A stretch of DNA of 64,000 nt from Marchantia polymorpha subsp. ruderalis (GCA_037833965.1 AP031356.1:11182501-11246500); one strand, 5' to 3'; positions 1-11,711 are shown, counted from the first letter of the stretch. Notes: generated by a model not told the origin, from the letters alone. Translations and numbers: made by a program.

Positions 1-2200
1 GTGACCCCTCAGGTTTAGTTTTACCCGATGAGACCCGTGTGTGTGACGACTGTGTGACAGCGGCCATAGTTCTTGTAACTAAGATTGATAGTTACAGTGC
101 GGGGATTACAATCAAAGATCAATCCTTGATTATAATTTCTGGTGGATTATCACGTGGACAATTATCGATTTTGCCCGAAATGTAATTTGTTGTGCTTCAA
201 TTCTCCCGATTCTCGGATTTCTCTGTTGCCTCCCGCCTGCACACTCTTTTCATAACCCTGCGTATGCGACGAGAAGCTCGTACCGGAAAGTGATCCAAGC
301 TCAAGTCTCGCGGTTAGCCATTTGTCGCGAACAAATAAACTCTGGATGAGCATTTCTTTGCTCTTGAACTGGGGGAGTGGCTGGATACAGAATGACAAAA
401 TAAAAACAAGTGAGTGCGATGGAAGACGAAGTCCACTCTGTCCACGGATTTGATTGCATTCTCTAAAATTCAAATCGATATTAGAACATGGGTGACGGTG
501 CATCGTTCACAGTATCGAGCGAATAAAACAAAACCTGAAACGTAACATCAAGCAAATTGTTTTACGAAGGGTACCATGAAACAAATCTCTCTTAAGAATT
601 CCCCTATTTTTTAGACATTTTGATACTTTGGATAAGGTAATGGATATCCAAACCACGTAACACCACAGAGAGATGGGACAGTAGTGGACTCCAACTCATA
701 CGCTCCTTTAAATTTTACCAACTATAATGTGTGAGAGATAAAGACTAGAATGACCAGCAAGACCTGACAAACAAAGGGTCTCACACATTCATTTCAAGAA
801 ACTCCTGTACGGAGCGGGAACAACTGCGGGAATTGGGAGGAGTACCATAAATACAATCATATGGTCTGTGTGGCTGCAGTAGGCAACAAGCGGGATCCAG
901 ACAAGAGCCACGTGTAAAGACAAGAGTGTTGGCCAACGACTGCAGCTGATCCTTACGCTGATTCTGCCCAAGTCTTCTTCGTATTGTAAATGTACCCTGA
1001 TGCCAACACAGCGCATTATAATTCAATGTGGGCAACTGCGAATCTGACTGCGATACTGGAGTTCGTTGACTGGCTGCAGACATTAAAGAGGAGCCAGGGT
1101 TTCATTTTCTGCATGCAGCTAGCTCACTTGCAAATGGCCCTCATCAAACCAATCAATCGAACTCTTGTCTACTTTGTCGAGAAAAAATCCAGTCACGTCA
1201 ACGCAGTAGATCTTACCAGTAGATAATAAAACTTTCGCCACGCTGGACCACGAAAGTGAAAATATTGACGATATATAAATAAATAATGAAGGGAACGAAT
1301 AATTATGGAATGAAAACATTTGATTAATATTCTAAAGAACCCTCCATAAAAAAGCATATTCCAGCTCTGCAGCAGATGGTGGAGACACGTAGGGAGCGGC
1401 TATCCGTTCGATCTATGTGGAAAGGTGATCGGCCCCGTGGACTTGGAAGAGGATTGCGACGGCCACTCGAAGCGGTGGCAACATGGACAGCATCCCCTTG
1501 GCCACTGCGACTGTACTTGGCACCAGTCCGAGCCGTCGATCTGATCCGATCGGCCCCCGAGAGCTATACGACCATGAAGCGGAGACAGACGCCCACAGAT
1601 CATAACAGATCTCCACGCAGTCCGTCAGATGTTGCGACCTCGGTAAATCAGTGACATCACGGCCACCGTTCGTAACGTGGTTTGGGTTTGACATTTTTGG
1701 CACACGGTTGATGACTCACTCGCTCCCCTCGCCCGTCGCCTTCTCCTCCTCCTCCTCGTTAGCAATACAGTAAAGAGAACTCAATGACTGAGTTGATCGA
1801 TGGACGGACGGACAGATGGATTAATGGAGGAGCGGATGGATGGATGGATTGGAGGAGGGCCAGAATGGGCCGGCAGGTGGAAGACTGAGGTTTGGTTTGG
1901 TCAGGGGAAGGACGTTTCCGTCGACTCTGATTGGTCGACGAATGTGGCCACTGGGGGGCTCCAACTGGTGCCACATTTCTTGCTCTTACGTTCTTGACGG
2001 TCGTTCACGGTGGGCGCTTTTTGGTCCGGGAAAAAACGAAATCTAAAATCTAAATCTGGATCTGGATCTGAAGTCGCCGTGCCACTGAATTTCCCGGTGC
2101 TGCTCAGGTCTGCGAAGGGCGAGGTGGCGGACTTTGCTGGACTGTGGGCTTTCCTGGCAATTGTTTCTGCTTTTGCTGAGGGCGTGAATTTCACTGAGTC
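1..2200. other. No recognisable gene; left-edge intergenic DNA
   Basis: Several open frames of 60-113 codons occur on both strands, but none has a family motif, consistent splice signals or a low-complexity-free run that I recognise. The 1376-1703 stretch is GC-richer and open in several frames at once, which is typical of base composition rather than coding. The segment from about 1750 onward probably includes the promoter of the phosphatase gene that starts at 2523. Confidence 0.5.
1799..1851. repeat. Simple GGAC/GGAT-type tetranucleotide repeat
   Basis: A run of imperfect ggac, ggat and ggagc units lies about 700 bp upstream of the phosphatase start codon. It is low-complexity DNA with no other feature. 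Confidence 0.6.
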
Positions 2201-2522
2201 TCAGTCTGCCGCCCGCTCGCTCGGCTCGGCTCGCCTCAGGGTCACGACCCCGACTCCGTTCTCTGCCTCTGCCCTCTGCCCTCTGCCCTCTCGCTCAGCT
2301 CTGTTTTTCTTCGTTTGATTTCTCGCGCACCGTCCCATTTGCTTCCCGTTCGAGCGTATCTCGTCGTTTGGACTGATTTGCTTCGTAGTTCAGCAAGCAA
2401 ACGGTGAGGGGAGCTGGAGCTGGAGTAGGTGCGGGTTTGTTTGCAGGTTTTGGTCAAAGTGAGGAGCGGGATAGTTTCTGACTTCTCCTGAATTCGAGAA
2501 AGTCGCAGCGGGTGGGCTAGAA
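2200..2522 (+). promoter_or_regulatory. Probable core promoter and 5' leader of the phosphatase gene
   Basis: Pyrimidine-rich DNA, including three tandem copies of a 7-nt unit tgccctc near 2265-2292, leads into the start codon at 2523. No TATA box was identified. CT-rich leaders are common in plant housekeeping genes. The transcription start is inferred only from position. Confidence 0.35.
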
Positions 2523-3194
2523 ATGGTGAAGACCACTCCATTGAAGGCAGTGACCTTGACGCACGTGAGATATGAGCGTGGAGATAAGCTTGGGCATTTG
2601 CTGGCATGGGCTTCGTTGCTGCCGGTGATTATCGGATTGGGAGGATTTTTGTCACATTTCATTTTTAGGCGAGAGATGCAGGCCATGGCTTTTGGTCTGG
2701 GTTTGATCCTGTCAGAATTCATCAACGAGATGATCAAGAAGGTTGTGAAGGAAGCCCGCCCTATCACCTGCGAATTGTTGGAAATGTGTGACTCCCACGG
2801 ATGGCCGTCCAGTCACTCCCAGTACATGTGTTTCTTCTCAATATATCTCACTCTTCTGGTGCTCAGAAGATTCCATTTTACCGATTCCTTCAGCAGAAAT
2901 TTCACTGCTATTTTACCCTGGCCATTCGCTCTGGCCACCATTTACTCCAGGGTTTACTTGGGATACCACTCTGTGGCACAGGTGATTGCGGGCTCGGCCG
3001 TCGGTTTGACTTTGGGATCTGCCTGGTTTGTAATTGTCAACAAATACCTGGTCAAATTCTTTCCAACCTTAGAGGGAACATACTTCTGCCGCTACTTGTG
3101 CATCAAGGACAGCACTCACATTCCTAATGTACTCCGGTTTGAGTACGACAATTGTAGAGAAGCGCGCAAGACGGCGAAAGTCAGGTCCGAATGA
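2523..3194 (+). CDS. LPPG: Dolichyl-diphosphatase / lipid phosphate phosphatase gamma (PAP2 family)
   Basis: Intronless 223-residue PAP2-family phosphatase, close in length and sequence to plant LPP-gamma and related to animal DOLPP1 and yeast CWH8. The family removes a phosphate from dolichyl diphosphate (ER dolichol recycling for N-glycosylation) or from phosphatidate; the plant enzyme has also been placed in plastids. All three PAP2 motifs are visible: K72-x6-R79-P80, P95-S-S-H98 and S142-R-x5-H149. Hydrophobic stretches at about 26-48, 54-70, 103-114, 128-140 and 154-170 fit a multi-pass membrane protein. A conserved tail after the last helix contains HIPNVLRFEYDN (about 199-210), which supports the LPP-gamma/DOLPP1 subgroup over other PAP2 enzymes. 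The start at 2523 matches the family N-terminus (LKAVTLTHVRY shortly after Met). Family is secure; ER versus plastid location is not decided by the sequence. Confidence 0.93.
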   Translation: MVKTTPLKAVTLTHVRYERGDKLGHLLAWASLLPVIIGLGGFLSHFIFRREMQAMAFGLGLILSEFINEMIKKVVKEARPITCELLEMCDSHGWPSSHSQYMCFFSIYLTLLVLRRFHFTDSFSRNFTAILPWPFALATIYSRVYLGYHSVAQVIAGSAVGLTLGSAWFVIVNKYLVKFFPTLEGTYFCRYLCIKDSTHIPNVLRFEYDNCREARKTAKVRSE

Positions 3195-4495
3195 GTTGCA
3201 ACGCTGAGGAGTTTGAGATGCCGAGACCACTTGTTCACGGTTCAAGCAATCCGACCCTGTCCCTGCACTCAGCTGACGAGAAATGATCTCCTCATTTAGC
3301 CGAGACTGCTGCTGTGCTTCAGATTTAGTTCTATTCTTTGGTGGCTCTGCAGGTATGCTTCGACGATTGTACACGTATTATAGACCAGAGGTTGGCCAGT
3401 TGAGCACTGTGATGTGTTGGTATGGAATGGGTTCAGAATTGCTCTCGAAGTGCGATTCCATGCTCGTAGAGGGAGAATTCAGCCCTGCGTTGAGCAACTT
3501 CAAAATTTGTAAATGGAAGGGATCAGTTGTACATTTGTACGTCTCATTGAATGGCTGCAAGTTCCTGTCCAGACGCTGTGGCTCCACATTGTTTCACATC
3601 ATCTCTGCTTGACCATCCTGTGTGTGAACTTATCAGTTCCGAGCGGAAGAAGTTTAGGTTAGACTGTCATGGCTCGTTGTTTTTGTACAGGTTTTATGTT
3701 CGTCCCATCCAATACCTGCATTTCGCGTTAGAAAAAAATCTCTCCTTACAATCAATGAGTCTTCCTGTCAAGGGCTTTGTGTGCCAACCTCTCTCTTGTT
3801 TCTCCTTCCAACCCCGAGTTCTAGGCCCTCGTACTTTCGCCTTTCACTTCTTCCTCGACGGTTGCAGAAGAACTCTGTGAGCAGCGTTGCCAGCAGAACT
3901 TGCACGTCCTTTTTCATTGTTACCAGTAAGCTATACATTATGTACATGCATGCGGAGAAATCGCTGTGAACTCAACGAATTTACATGAAGATGCGAGCAC
4001 CGTATAAAACTACTGTACTCCCAGATGGAACAGATTCTAAGCGGGATACATTATATTTTGATGTGTGAAGGAATACATTTGCGGCAACAGCTTTATAGCA
4101 GGTGAGCTCCTCTCTTCAATTGATGGTTTGCGATATCTTTCTGTTTCGCAGTATCCAAATGAAAACAATCATTCTCAACTTTCAGAATAAACACGGCGAA
4201 GCAAATGGAATGCATGTAATATAGTACATCCACACATGCACAAGGTGATGAAAGAGTTCCAAATATATACGGAGGGGCGCACTCGACAACAAATCTGCTG
4301 AACAGCATGCATCCGCGACTTTTTTCATTCGAGAATTGCACGTGGAAACAACTTCATAGAAGTCAGTATATACAGTAACAACTTGTGTGTGAGCGTATCA
4401 CGCAGAACGGGTGATCAGTCACAAAGATCAGATATTACTATGTACACGTCATATCTCTTGGTGGCAAAAAAGGGATTATAAGACGTGCGTTACAC
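3195..4495. other. Convergent intergenic region: 3' UTRs, no gene seen
   Basis: This lies between the stop of the phosphatase gene (+) and the stop of the ASC-1/AlkB gene (-), so it should hold both 3' UTRs. Short open frames at 3283-3612, 3551-3880 and 4093-4341 show no recognisable motif and are treated as chance. Confidence 0.5.
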
Positions 4496-7400
4496 TCAGT
4501 TCTCGCGAAACGTAAGATTCAACCGGCCAGGTCTCAAGTTCGACTTTTGAAGAAGAGATTCAGGTGCTGAGCCCCTGATAATTTTGGATACTCCATGATA
4601 AATCATCCTAGATGGGCCGCCAAAAATTAGAACATCGCCAGAATCTAGCACCAATTTCTCTGCGGTCTCCACATTATTATCTGAACCATATAAAAACTCC
4701 GCAGAGTCTCCCACAGAAAATGAGACGACAGGGCTACCTCTCTTCAAGCTCTCTGGGCTTTCGTCCTTGTCCTGCAGATTGACATACCAATTAACCAACC
4801 AAAGAAATTTTTCGACGAACATTGACTACTTTGACCAAAATCTCAACAGAAATTGGACGGAGATATCAGAAGACAACTCTAGTCATTGCGGAACCCATCA
4901 CCAAACATCCAAAATGTGTTACCTGATGCATTCCGAGATTCCCGCTGTGTTCATAGAAGTTTACGATGCAAACATTCGGCACCATATCCGGCACAGGAGA
5001 ATTTCCGTTGATTACTACTCTCTTTGCCTTCCCTCCAGATTCCTGAGCTATGTGTAGTTTGGCTACAGATATAGCTTTTTCAACCAATCTCAAAAATGAT
5101 TCCGGTAGTGGTGGAGCCATCGCGTTGTCATAGTTGGTACGCCGGCTTTCATAAGCACGAGAGGTTGGTTGCCACTGCATTCCTAAGCACATCATCCTTA
5201 AATGCATCTTACTATTCTCGTCATACTGAGGCTGATAAAATCCTCCAGGTCCTGTACCCAGCAGCTTACACTGTTTGACAATGTCGACCTGCATATCGAC
5301 AAAGGGAAAATGTCAAGTCCAGCTTTAGGTACACAACTAACGAATTCCTCAACAGCCTCAGCTGCTATCGAGTTGTCATAAAAGGTTCCAAGGCCGACAT
5401 GACAGTCCTTTTCAACATCGCCGTGGTGATTCCAAGTTGAATAAATTTACATTTCCATACAACTATTTTACAGAAGGCAGTACAGCTGATACACATGTCT
5501 ATAGTTGTCAGTGTGACAATTGTTGGGACACATGAAAACCTTGATGACAACTAAATGTACGGGAATTCTGTCGCGGCGACTTCTAACATAAGCTCTACTG
5601 AGAAAATACAAGAACCGATATACAAAAGAACGATTCCCACCTGCTGGTCAACACTTAACCACTTCTTGAGCAAAATCATACCCGGACGTAATGTTCGATT
5701 GTAAGACTCGCTTAATGCTTCCTTCCTGTCTGTCTGTTTCTGTTTGATAAGAGACGGTGCCAACACCACCGGGTTATGTTTCCCATGTTTTCGTGGCAGG
5801 CAGATATCGAAAATCGGAGGCGCACTTTTATCTTCAGCATGTGAAGGTCCAATACTACTTGTAGTAGAAACTGCACCACCTATACCGAGTCCCCTCATTT
5901 CGCTTCTACATTCTGCGAACTTTTCATCCTCTTCAACCGGAGCAGAAGCGTTCGCCCTGGGAGCCTGCCAAGCATTGTTTAGCTCATCTATATTTGAAAT
6001 GCCGATATCTTGAAGATTGTGGCCAACCAGAGCCTCTACAATCGGATCGTCGTGCTGAATTCTTGCACTCTTCTTAGCTGCTAGTCTTCCCGCAGCAGAC
6101 GAATTCTGCGCCCATTTTCCTGATCTACTCGGTACAGCAGGTTTTCCGCCGTCGACGAACATAGGTGACTCTTCTAGAAAAGGGTTGGGCTTTATGCGGG
6201 GCACGTTCGCAACGTCCTTCCCAACAAACATGTCACCTCCGAGAATAGAAACACTTCCAACCCCGTCCTCGCCATTTTCTTGACCTGCCATAACAACCTG
6301 CTGACAAATTTAAAAACGAAGCTCTTTGTTTCGGAATTTGTCGAGCACAGGGACTAACTCTAGCTGAAGATCTCAAGAAGCACAGCAATAGTATAACTCC
6401 CTAGGTTTTTTCCTTTGAGAACAGCTTGGTGAAAGCCCATTGTTTTGATTCATTCATTCGTTAGCTGGCACTCGAAGACAGACAGCTCAAAAGGAAGGCT
6501 ATCACAACCGAGGCAGTTACACAGATAAAGTGGCGGAACTCCAAGATTACATATGTTCAAACTGAAAGATCGGGACACGCCCGCGTTAGCTGTGTTGTGG
6601 AATCCTTGCAAACAGGTGAATCACCAAACCAAACTACTCTGAAATCTTCGTAAGAAAGTAGAAGGTTACAAGACAACCCCCTGCAGCTTGTAAGCAGTGT
6701 AGAAGAAACCACTTCAATTTTCAGCTTTTCGGACAACTATATACCTTACGACCAAGCAGGTCGATTGTGACAACGACCCGCTTTCTGCGCTCTTCGGCAA
6801 TGCGCTCCTCATCTTCTTGTCTCTTCTTCAGAAGCTGCTTTTCCTGAAACGTTCGCATGATAACAAATGATAAGCTCCTGTAATCGTGTTATGTGTAGAT
6901 CATTCGTCCAAAGCTACATCAGAAAGTACCAAAATTCTCGCGAACACATAATATTGCAAGTGCGTGTTGAATGTACCTTGTCAGTGAGCCATGTGTTACC
7001 ATCAATCTGGAAGTAGTCACTCTGGTCATCAATGACGGTTGTACGGGCTGCTGAAGACCGATCATACTCTACCAGCCTGTTCTTAAACTCCTCTGCTTTG
7101 ATTTCTGCTTCACTTGCTGGTGGGACAGCCACACCTTCAAGGCCTGCATAATCACTCCCCTCTCTCAACACTAGAGCACCACAATACTCACATGGCCCTT
7201 CCCCTTCCTGCTCACAGACTATTTTTCCACAGGAAAGACAGTTATTAATGAGCTTATGTCTTGTACACTGGCAATTACATGGGCCACTGCGGCTAAATAC
7301 TACCAGTCCTTTCGAAGCTTCTGCCAAGCTGACTCCTTTTCCACCTCTTTTCCCCTTACCACCAGCGGTTTTCCCTTTCTGAGTACTTGAATTCTGTGAC

Positions 7401-8343
7401 GCCGTTGCTCCAGTGGCTGTTGATGAAGACAAGGTTCGGTCGGCATTTTTCTGGGCCGAGGCATTTCCCTCAGCTTTCTGTTTCTGTGGTTTCTTACTTC
7501 CTGCAGACCAGGACTCGTCTTCTCGAGGTTTGACGTAAGCCTGCAAAGTTTCTCCAGGTACACTGGTGGGGCCTCCACCTCTTCGGCGCACGTACTCAGC
7601 AACAATGTCATTGCATCTGTCATCTACGACAATGTTCTGCAATTCAATTCCTCGCATATAAGGGTCGGGGAACTGACAAAGATCATCTGCAAAAAAATAT
7701 GCTCCAGATCCTTTTCACAACATTATATGCAAGACTCCCCTTCCTCCTCGAAGCCACAACTTAATCACACGGATCCTGCCATAAATTTCTGAAAATGCTA
7801 CAAACATGACATGTGCTCGCTGAATACCATTCATCGTGCAAAGGCGCCCCGTTAGCGATGTGCACATCATTGACCCACACATACGGTATGCTTTTCATAA
7901 ACCCTACTCAGAGTCGCAGACCCTGATTTCAAGCGACTCCACTAGTACTAAGAAACAATCCGATGACGCAACTCGTCATTACTATCCATATGAGAATCTA
8001 TACCAATGCACAGAGAGGTAATAGAAAAGACGTGCGCAGTAACAACCATAATTTGAAACATCACCTCCTTCGACTGCTAAAGTCCTTATACCCACTTATA
8101 GCGCAACAGAGATCATCCGATCAACGTACAATGTGAAGACGCACCTCTCGTTTCCATCACACAGAAAGGGCGAGAAAAGGAGTATACCATTAAGTACTCG
8201 CTGGCGTCAGGGGGTGAAGCCAATTCGCAGTAGGAAACCAAATTATACACCAGATCAGCATCCAGCTGAAGCCCAGATCGAACATCTGACGACAAATTGA
8301 GCAAAGATTCCTCCAACCACTTGCCCGCCTCCGTCAACGCCAT
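4496..8343 (-). CDS. ASC-1/TRIP4-type zinc-finger protein fused to an ALKBH1-type 2OG-Fe(II) dioxygenase
   Basis: Six exons in reading order: 8343-8188, 7636-6977, 6843-6745, 6297-5641, 5288-4923, 4771-4496. All introns are phase 0 with GT-AG ends; the product is 737 residues. Residues 1-305 match plant ASC-1 (TRIP4): an N-terminal helical region (WLEESL...YCELASPPDASEYL), a zf-C2HC5 zinc finger with Cys/His at about 172-204, and an ARTTVIDDQSDYF block. Residues 306-390 hold the ASC-1 tail (RIKPNP, then RIQHDDPIVEAL). The same exon then runs into an AlkB module (RPGMILLKKWLS onward) with iron ligands H645, D647 and H705 and the 2OG-binding pair R729-x5-R735. AlkB enzymes oxidatively demethylate nucleic acids; ASC-1 belongs to the ASCC coactivator/repair complex. 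The ASCH domain of animal TRIP4 is not seen. I chose the Met at 8343 because it opens the family N-terminus. The join is direct from sequence; the function of the fusion is inference. Confidence 0.88.
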
Positions 8344-8403
8344 GGTTGGGCTAAATGAGTGTCTCCAAGCAGAGTGTCTCCAATACAATTCTTCAATCCC
8401 CAA

Positions 8404-9076
8404 ATCAACCGATAACTACTAGCCCGATCGCTCCACGAGACTCGAAGCTCTCAAATCTCTTTCCAGGGTCCTTCAGAACTTAAGCCTTAAAATTGATGAT
8501 GTCCCCGATCTCTTTACACCCACACTCATCAGATGTGAAAAGGCCTAAAACCTCACCCTCAGGCAGATTGCAAAACTGCTCACACAATTCTTGGTAATGT
8601 GTGAGCATCAAATGTGTTGGCCTGCAAATGATATAATTCTGTATCCAGACAGACAAGAAACCAACAACCAAACAAAAAAAAAAAAACTGCGTAATTCTTG
8701 AGTAGTCTCCAATCTTTGAAGGAAGAACTCTGACTTCTTCACCACTGGGCCCACAGAAATCGTATTGTAACTGACGAGCTTCTCGTTAGCTTTGTCACTT
8801 CAATTGCTGTCTGAACGACTGAATGAGGCCCACGGAGACGAGCATCGGATGGGAATCGTCTACTTTCACTGGAATCACTCATTGTCGTTCATCGAGGAAA
8901 CTGCAGTACGTGGTACAGTTGCGTTACACAGACATCACTCTGGACTTCACTTACTGCAGTAGGTTGCTGCTCAATTCACAGCCTCGCCCATGAGCCATGC
9001 TTTGCTTCATGAACAAAATAAGTGATGTGTATATATTCAATAATCAATACTAAAAAACTTGTTTGCCTCACAACAA
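8404..9076. other. Upstream region of the ASC-1/AlkB gene; no gene seen
   Basis: This should contain the minus-strand gene's promoter and leader. It includes a run of 13 A around 8673-8686. The 63-codon minus frame at 8480-8671 has no recognisable motif. Confidence 0.45.
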
Positions 9077-9157
9077 GTCAATATGGCCGAGTTGGTCTAA
9101 GGCGCCAGTTTCAGGTACTGGTCCGAAAGGGCGTGGGTTCGAATCCCACTGTTGACA
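9077..9157 (+). tRNA. tRNA-Leu (anticodon CAG)
   Basis: An 81-nt cloverleaf can be folded by eye. The acceptor stem GTCAATA pairs with TGTTGAC followed by discriminator A. The anticodon stem is CCAGT/ACTGG around loop TTCAGGT, giving anticodon CAG, and a long variable arm of class II type is present. The B box GGTTCGAATCC is intact. It is a nuclear Pol III gene. It lies 11 nt upstream of a tRNA-Arg gene on the same strand. Confidence 0.95.
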
Positions 9158-9168
9158 TGGTTCCTGAT

Positions 9169-9242
9169 GGTCGCGTAGCGCAGTGGATTAGCGCGTCAGA
9201 CTTCGGATCTGAAGGTCGGGGGTTCGAATCCCCTCGTGATCG
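9169..9242 (+). tRNA. tRNA-Arg (anticodon TCG)
   Basis: A 74-nt cloverleaf: acceptor GGTCGCG pairs with CGTGATC (two G-T wobbles) followed by discriminator G. The anticodon stem is TCAGA/TCTGA around loop CTTCGGA, giving anticodon TCG. The A box (TAGCGCAGTGG) and B box (GGTTCGAATCC) are intact. A short T-run just downstream (9247-9257) is a plausible Pol III terminator. Confidence 0.95.
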
Positions 9243-9675
9243 GAACACTTTTGGTTTTTCGTTCGAGTGCTTTTCAGGTTTTCACCTGAATGATTCAGGC
9301 ACGTGGCTTAATTGCCGGCATGAAGAAGGATCTCCGATCTGAGGCTTTGCGACGGAAGTTATCAGCAAGAGAGGCGCTCGTAAGCTCCAGTGGACGGATA
9401 AAGGTAACTCTTAAACATGGTGAACAGAAACTACGTACTACATATCTGACGTCAGAGTTCTGGCGTGGTTGGTCCTTTTTCTATTTTCTTCGTAGTTTGT
9501 ACTCTTTAATCGGTAGCACTTGCTATTCGTTCTGTGCCAGAAACATCCAAACGATGATTCTAAAAGAAGAAAATGTAATTATAAACAATGCAATTATGGG
9601 ACCAGAGACGTTTTTCACCGTATGGGACATGACTTTTTCTCCGGAAGAATTAGAGTTGCTCAAGCATGAGAGTTA
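9243..9675. other. Spacer between the tRNA pair and the pogo element
   Basis: A 128-codon plus-strand frame (9290-9676) crosses this spacer and ends at the transposon edge. I recognise no domain in it, and it does not continue past the transposon, so I do not call it a gene. Confidence 0.4.
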
Positions 9676-9679
9676 AACC

Positions 9680-9739
9680 TCCCGATAGTGACACATAACC
9701 CTTCTAGGGTTTTATGTCACTATTCGGAGGTGTCACTCA
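9680..9739. repeat. Foldback at the left end of the pogo element
   Basis: CCTCCCGATAGTGACA near 9679-9694 is followed by its near-complement ending at about 9730 (TGTCACTATTCGGAGG). The left terminus can therefore fold on itself. The repeated motif may be transposase binding sites. Confidence 0.7.
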
Positions 9740-9963
9740 CAAGAGGATGTCATATTTTTTCCCGCGTTATTCGTGTTTTGGGCCCCTCTTCCTCTCTCGC
9801 TGCGATCTGTCACAATGCGTTCGGTGAAGGCTTCTTTCTCTCTCGCTGCGGTCTGTCATTGTTGTTATGCATTAGGTGGTCATTTTTTTCTCTCGCGACG
9901 CAATCTGTTCATGTTCGGTGGGAGTTTTTTTTTCTCTTAATCTGCATCCGTTATTACTCACTC

Positions 9964-11711
9964 ATGTCTAAAAGCAAGCGTTTGGCCATGAAGACAAAGC
10001 TCGAAGTTTTGGATTTTCTGAATCAGCCCATAGCCACCCATGAGAAAGCGGCATCGGTATTTTCGGTGGCACATACAACTATTTCGAAATCTGAAAAGAG
10101 AGAGAAATTATCAAACAAGTGTCGTTAGAATCAAATCGAGATCGGTTTAAAAAGATATCTACATCGACACGAGTCACACAGAGCCATTGCTGCACCATTT
10201 CTAACAGAAATGGTGCAACAATGGCTTGTTCGTGTTGAGATCGATGCGCCCACGCTGAATGTGACGGGTGAGATGCTGAAGAAGAAGGCTCTGTTTTTTC
10301 GAGACAAAATTTTGCTCGACTTTGCAGAATGTTTGACATCTTCAAATACAATTTCTCTACAATCATTTGTTGCGTCTAATGGATGGCTGGAGAAGTATTT
10401 GAAGCGCATTTCAACGTCGAGTAAGAGGAGGTGCGGAGAACACAACAGCATTAGTGTCATGGAAGTGAAGAAACGTCTGCAACAAATTTGTGAAATGTTA
10501 TGCGACGTACCACTCGAATGCATCATTAACATTGACGAGTCAGCTTTACAGTATCGCACGACGTCATCAAGATCGTACTGCACAGTCAATTCAGATGGTC
10601 GTGGAGTGAAGCGAAGTAAAGAACGAATTACATTGACGCTTGGAGTTAGTGCTTCAGGTGAAAAGTTCATCACGCAGGTGATCACGAAGAGTGCTCGTCC
10701 ACGTGCTTTGAAAGGTATTCCTGACATAAGTAAGGCGTTTGGAATTATTTATGATCATCAAGCTAAAGCTTGGCAGGATACATCTTCCTACATGCGTCTG
10801 CTTCACAAGTACAACAAAATTGACAAGGACAGACACTGCATCTTCTACGTACTTCAAGACAACTATTCGTCTCACGTTTGTGCGTCTAAGATTTTAGACC
10901 CATCGGGATCAACAAAATCTTTTTTCAAGTTTGAAAATCTGTGTATCATTTTTTTCCTCCAAATGCTACTAGCGAATGTCAACCTTTGGATCAAGGTGTC
11001 ATACGATCTTTTAAAGCTCATTTTTGTCGTGCTCAGCTTAATCATTTAATGTCTGAGTATGAGATGTGGCAGGCGAGTGAACGTGCTTCTTATTCTCAGT
11101 TTTTGATCAACGATCATACCCATCTACGGAATGTACTTGGTTGGGTAAAATCTGCATCGGATAGTATAGAGGAAAATACTATTCGAAGGTGTTTTGTTAA
11201 AGCCAACTATCTACCTCTTGTATCTAACGTAATTTTGAATCATGATATAGATAGATATAACAGCAGCTCAAATCAGGCTCTGGATGATTTGATGAAAACT
11301 CTTCAAGAAATTCAACTCAACGATTCTTTTTCAGCGTCTTTGGATCTTGATGACTCAAGTATAGAAGTAGTTGCTGAAGAGCTTATTGACCTTGATGCTG
11401 TTGATAGTACTGTTGATGATTATATTGACGATATTAGCATCGTCAAATCGGTTTTAGAGCAACATAATCTCTTGCACAGTGATAGTGCTTCGAATGAGTA
11501 TGATTTTGGTGAGATTTCGCCTTTGGTGACAGTAGAGCAAGCAAATCAAGCAATCACTTACTTGATTAATTTTTTTTCCATCAAATCGTTTTTATCTACA
11601 GAATTACAAAGTACGCTGCTGTGCAATCTCCAAAGAGTTCGTCGTCTTTTGATACATCAACAGAACATTGAAAAATTTAAAAGGTTGAGACAGTCGACAA
11701 TCACATTGTAA
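9964..11711 (+). pseudogene. Pogo/Tigger DDE transposase, frameshifted
   Basis: Three open segments in different frames together resemble a CENP-B N-terminal domain plus DDE_1 transposase. Segment 1 (9964-10128) holds the helix-turn-helix start (KSKRLAMKTKLEVLDFL). Segment 2 (10210-11049) carries NIDESALQYRT, with the likely first catalytic Asp, and LQDNYSSH with the second. Segment 3 (10941-11711) carries FFPPNATSECQPLDQGVIRSF, the usual block after the second Asp. The shift between segments 2 and 3 falls near 10930-10970 and another lies around 10095-10210. No introns are evident, so the gene looks disabled. An acidic, Asp/Ser-rich C-terminal region follows, as in other Tigger proteins. Family assignment is strong. 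Confidence 0.85.

Noticed and set aside
162-1083. Minus-strand open frames of 100-113 codons
   Set aside because: No domain, no splice context, and alternative frames in the same place are equally open; treated as chance.
1376-2318. Overlapping open frames on both strands in GC-richer DNA
   Set aside because: Open in several frames at once because of composition; no family motif and close to the expected promoter of the phosphatase gene.
4496-6291. Separate AlkB gene starting at the Met at 6289-6291
   Set aside because: That Met lies inside the conserved ASC-1 sequence (GRK joined to VVMAG), with an in-frame acceptor just upstream, so it is an internal residue of the fusion protein.
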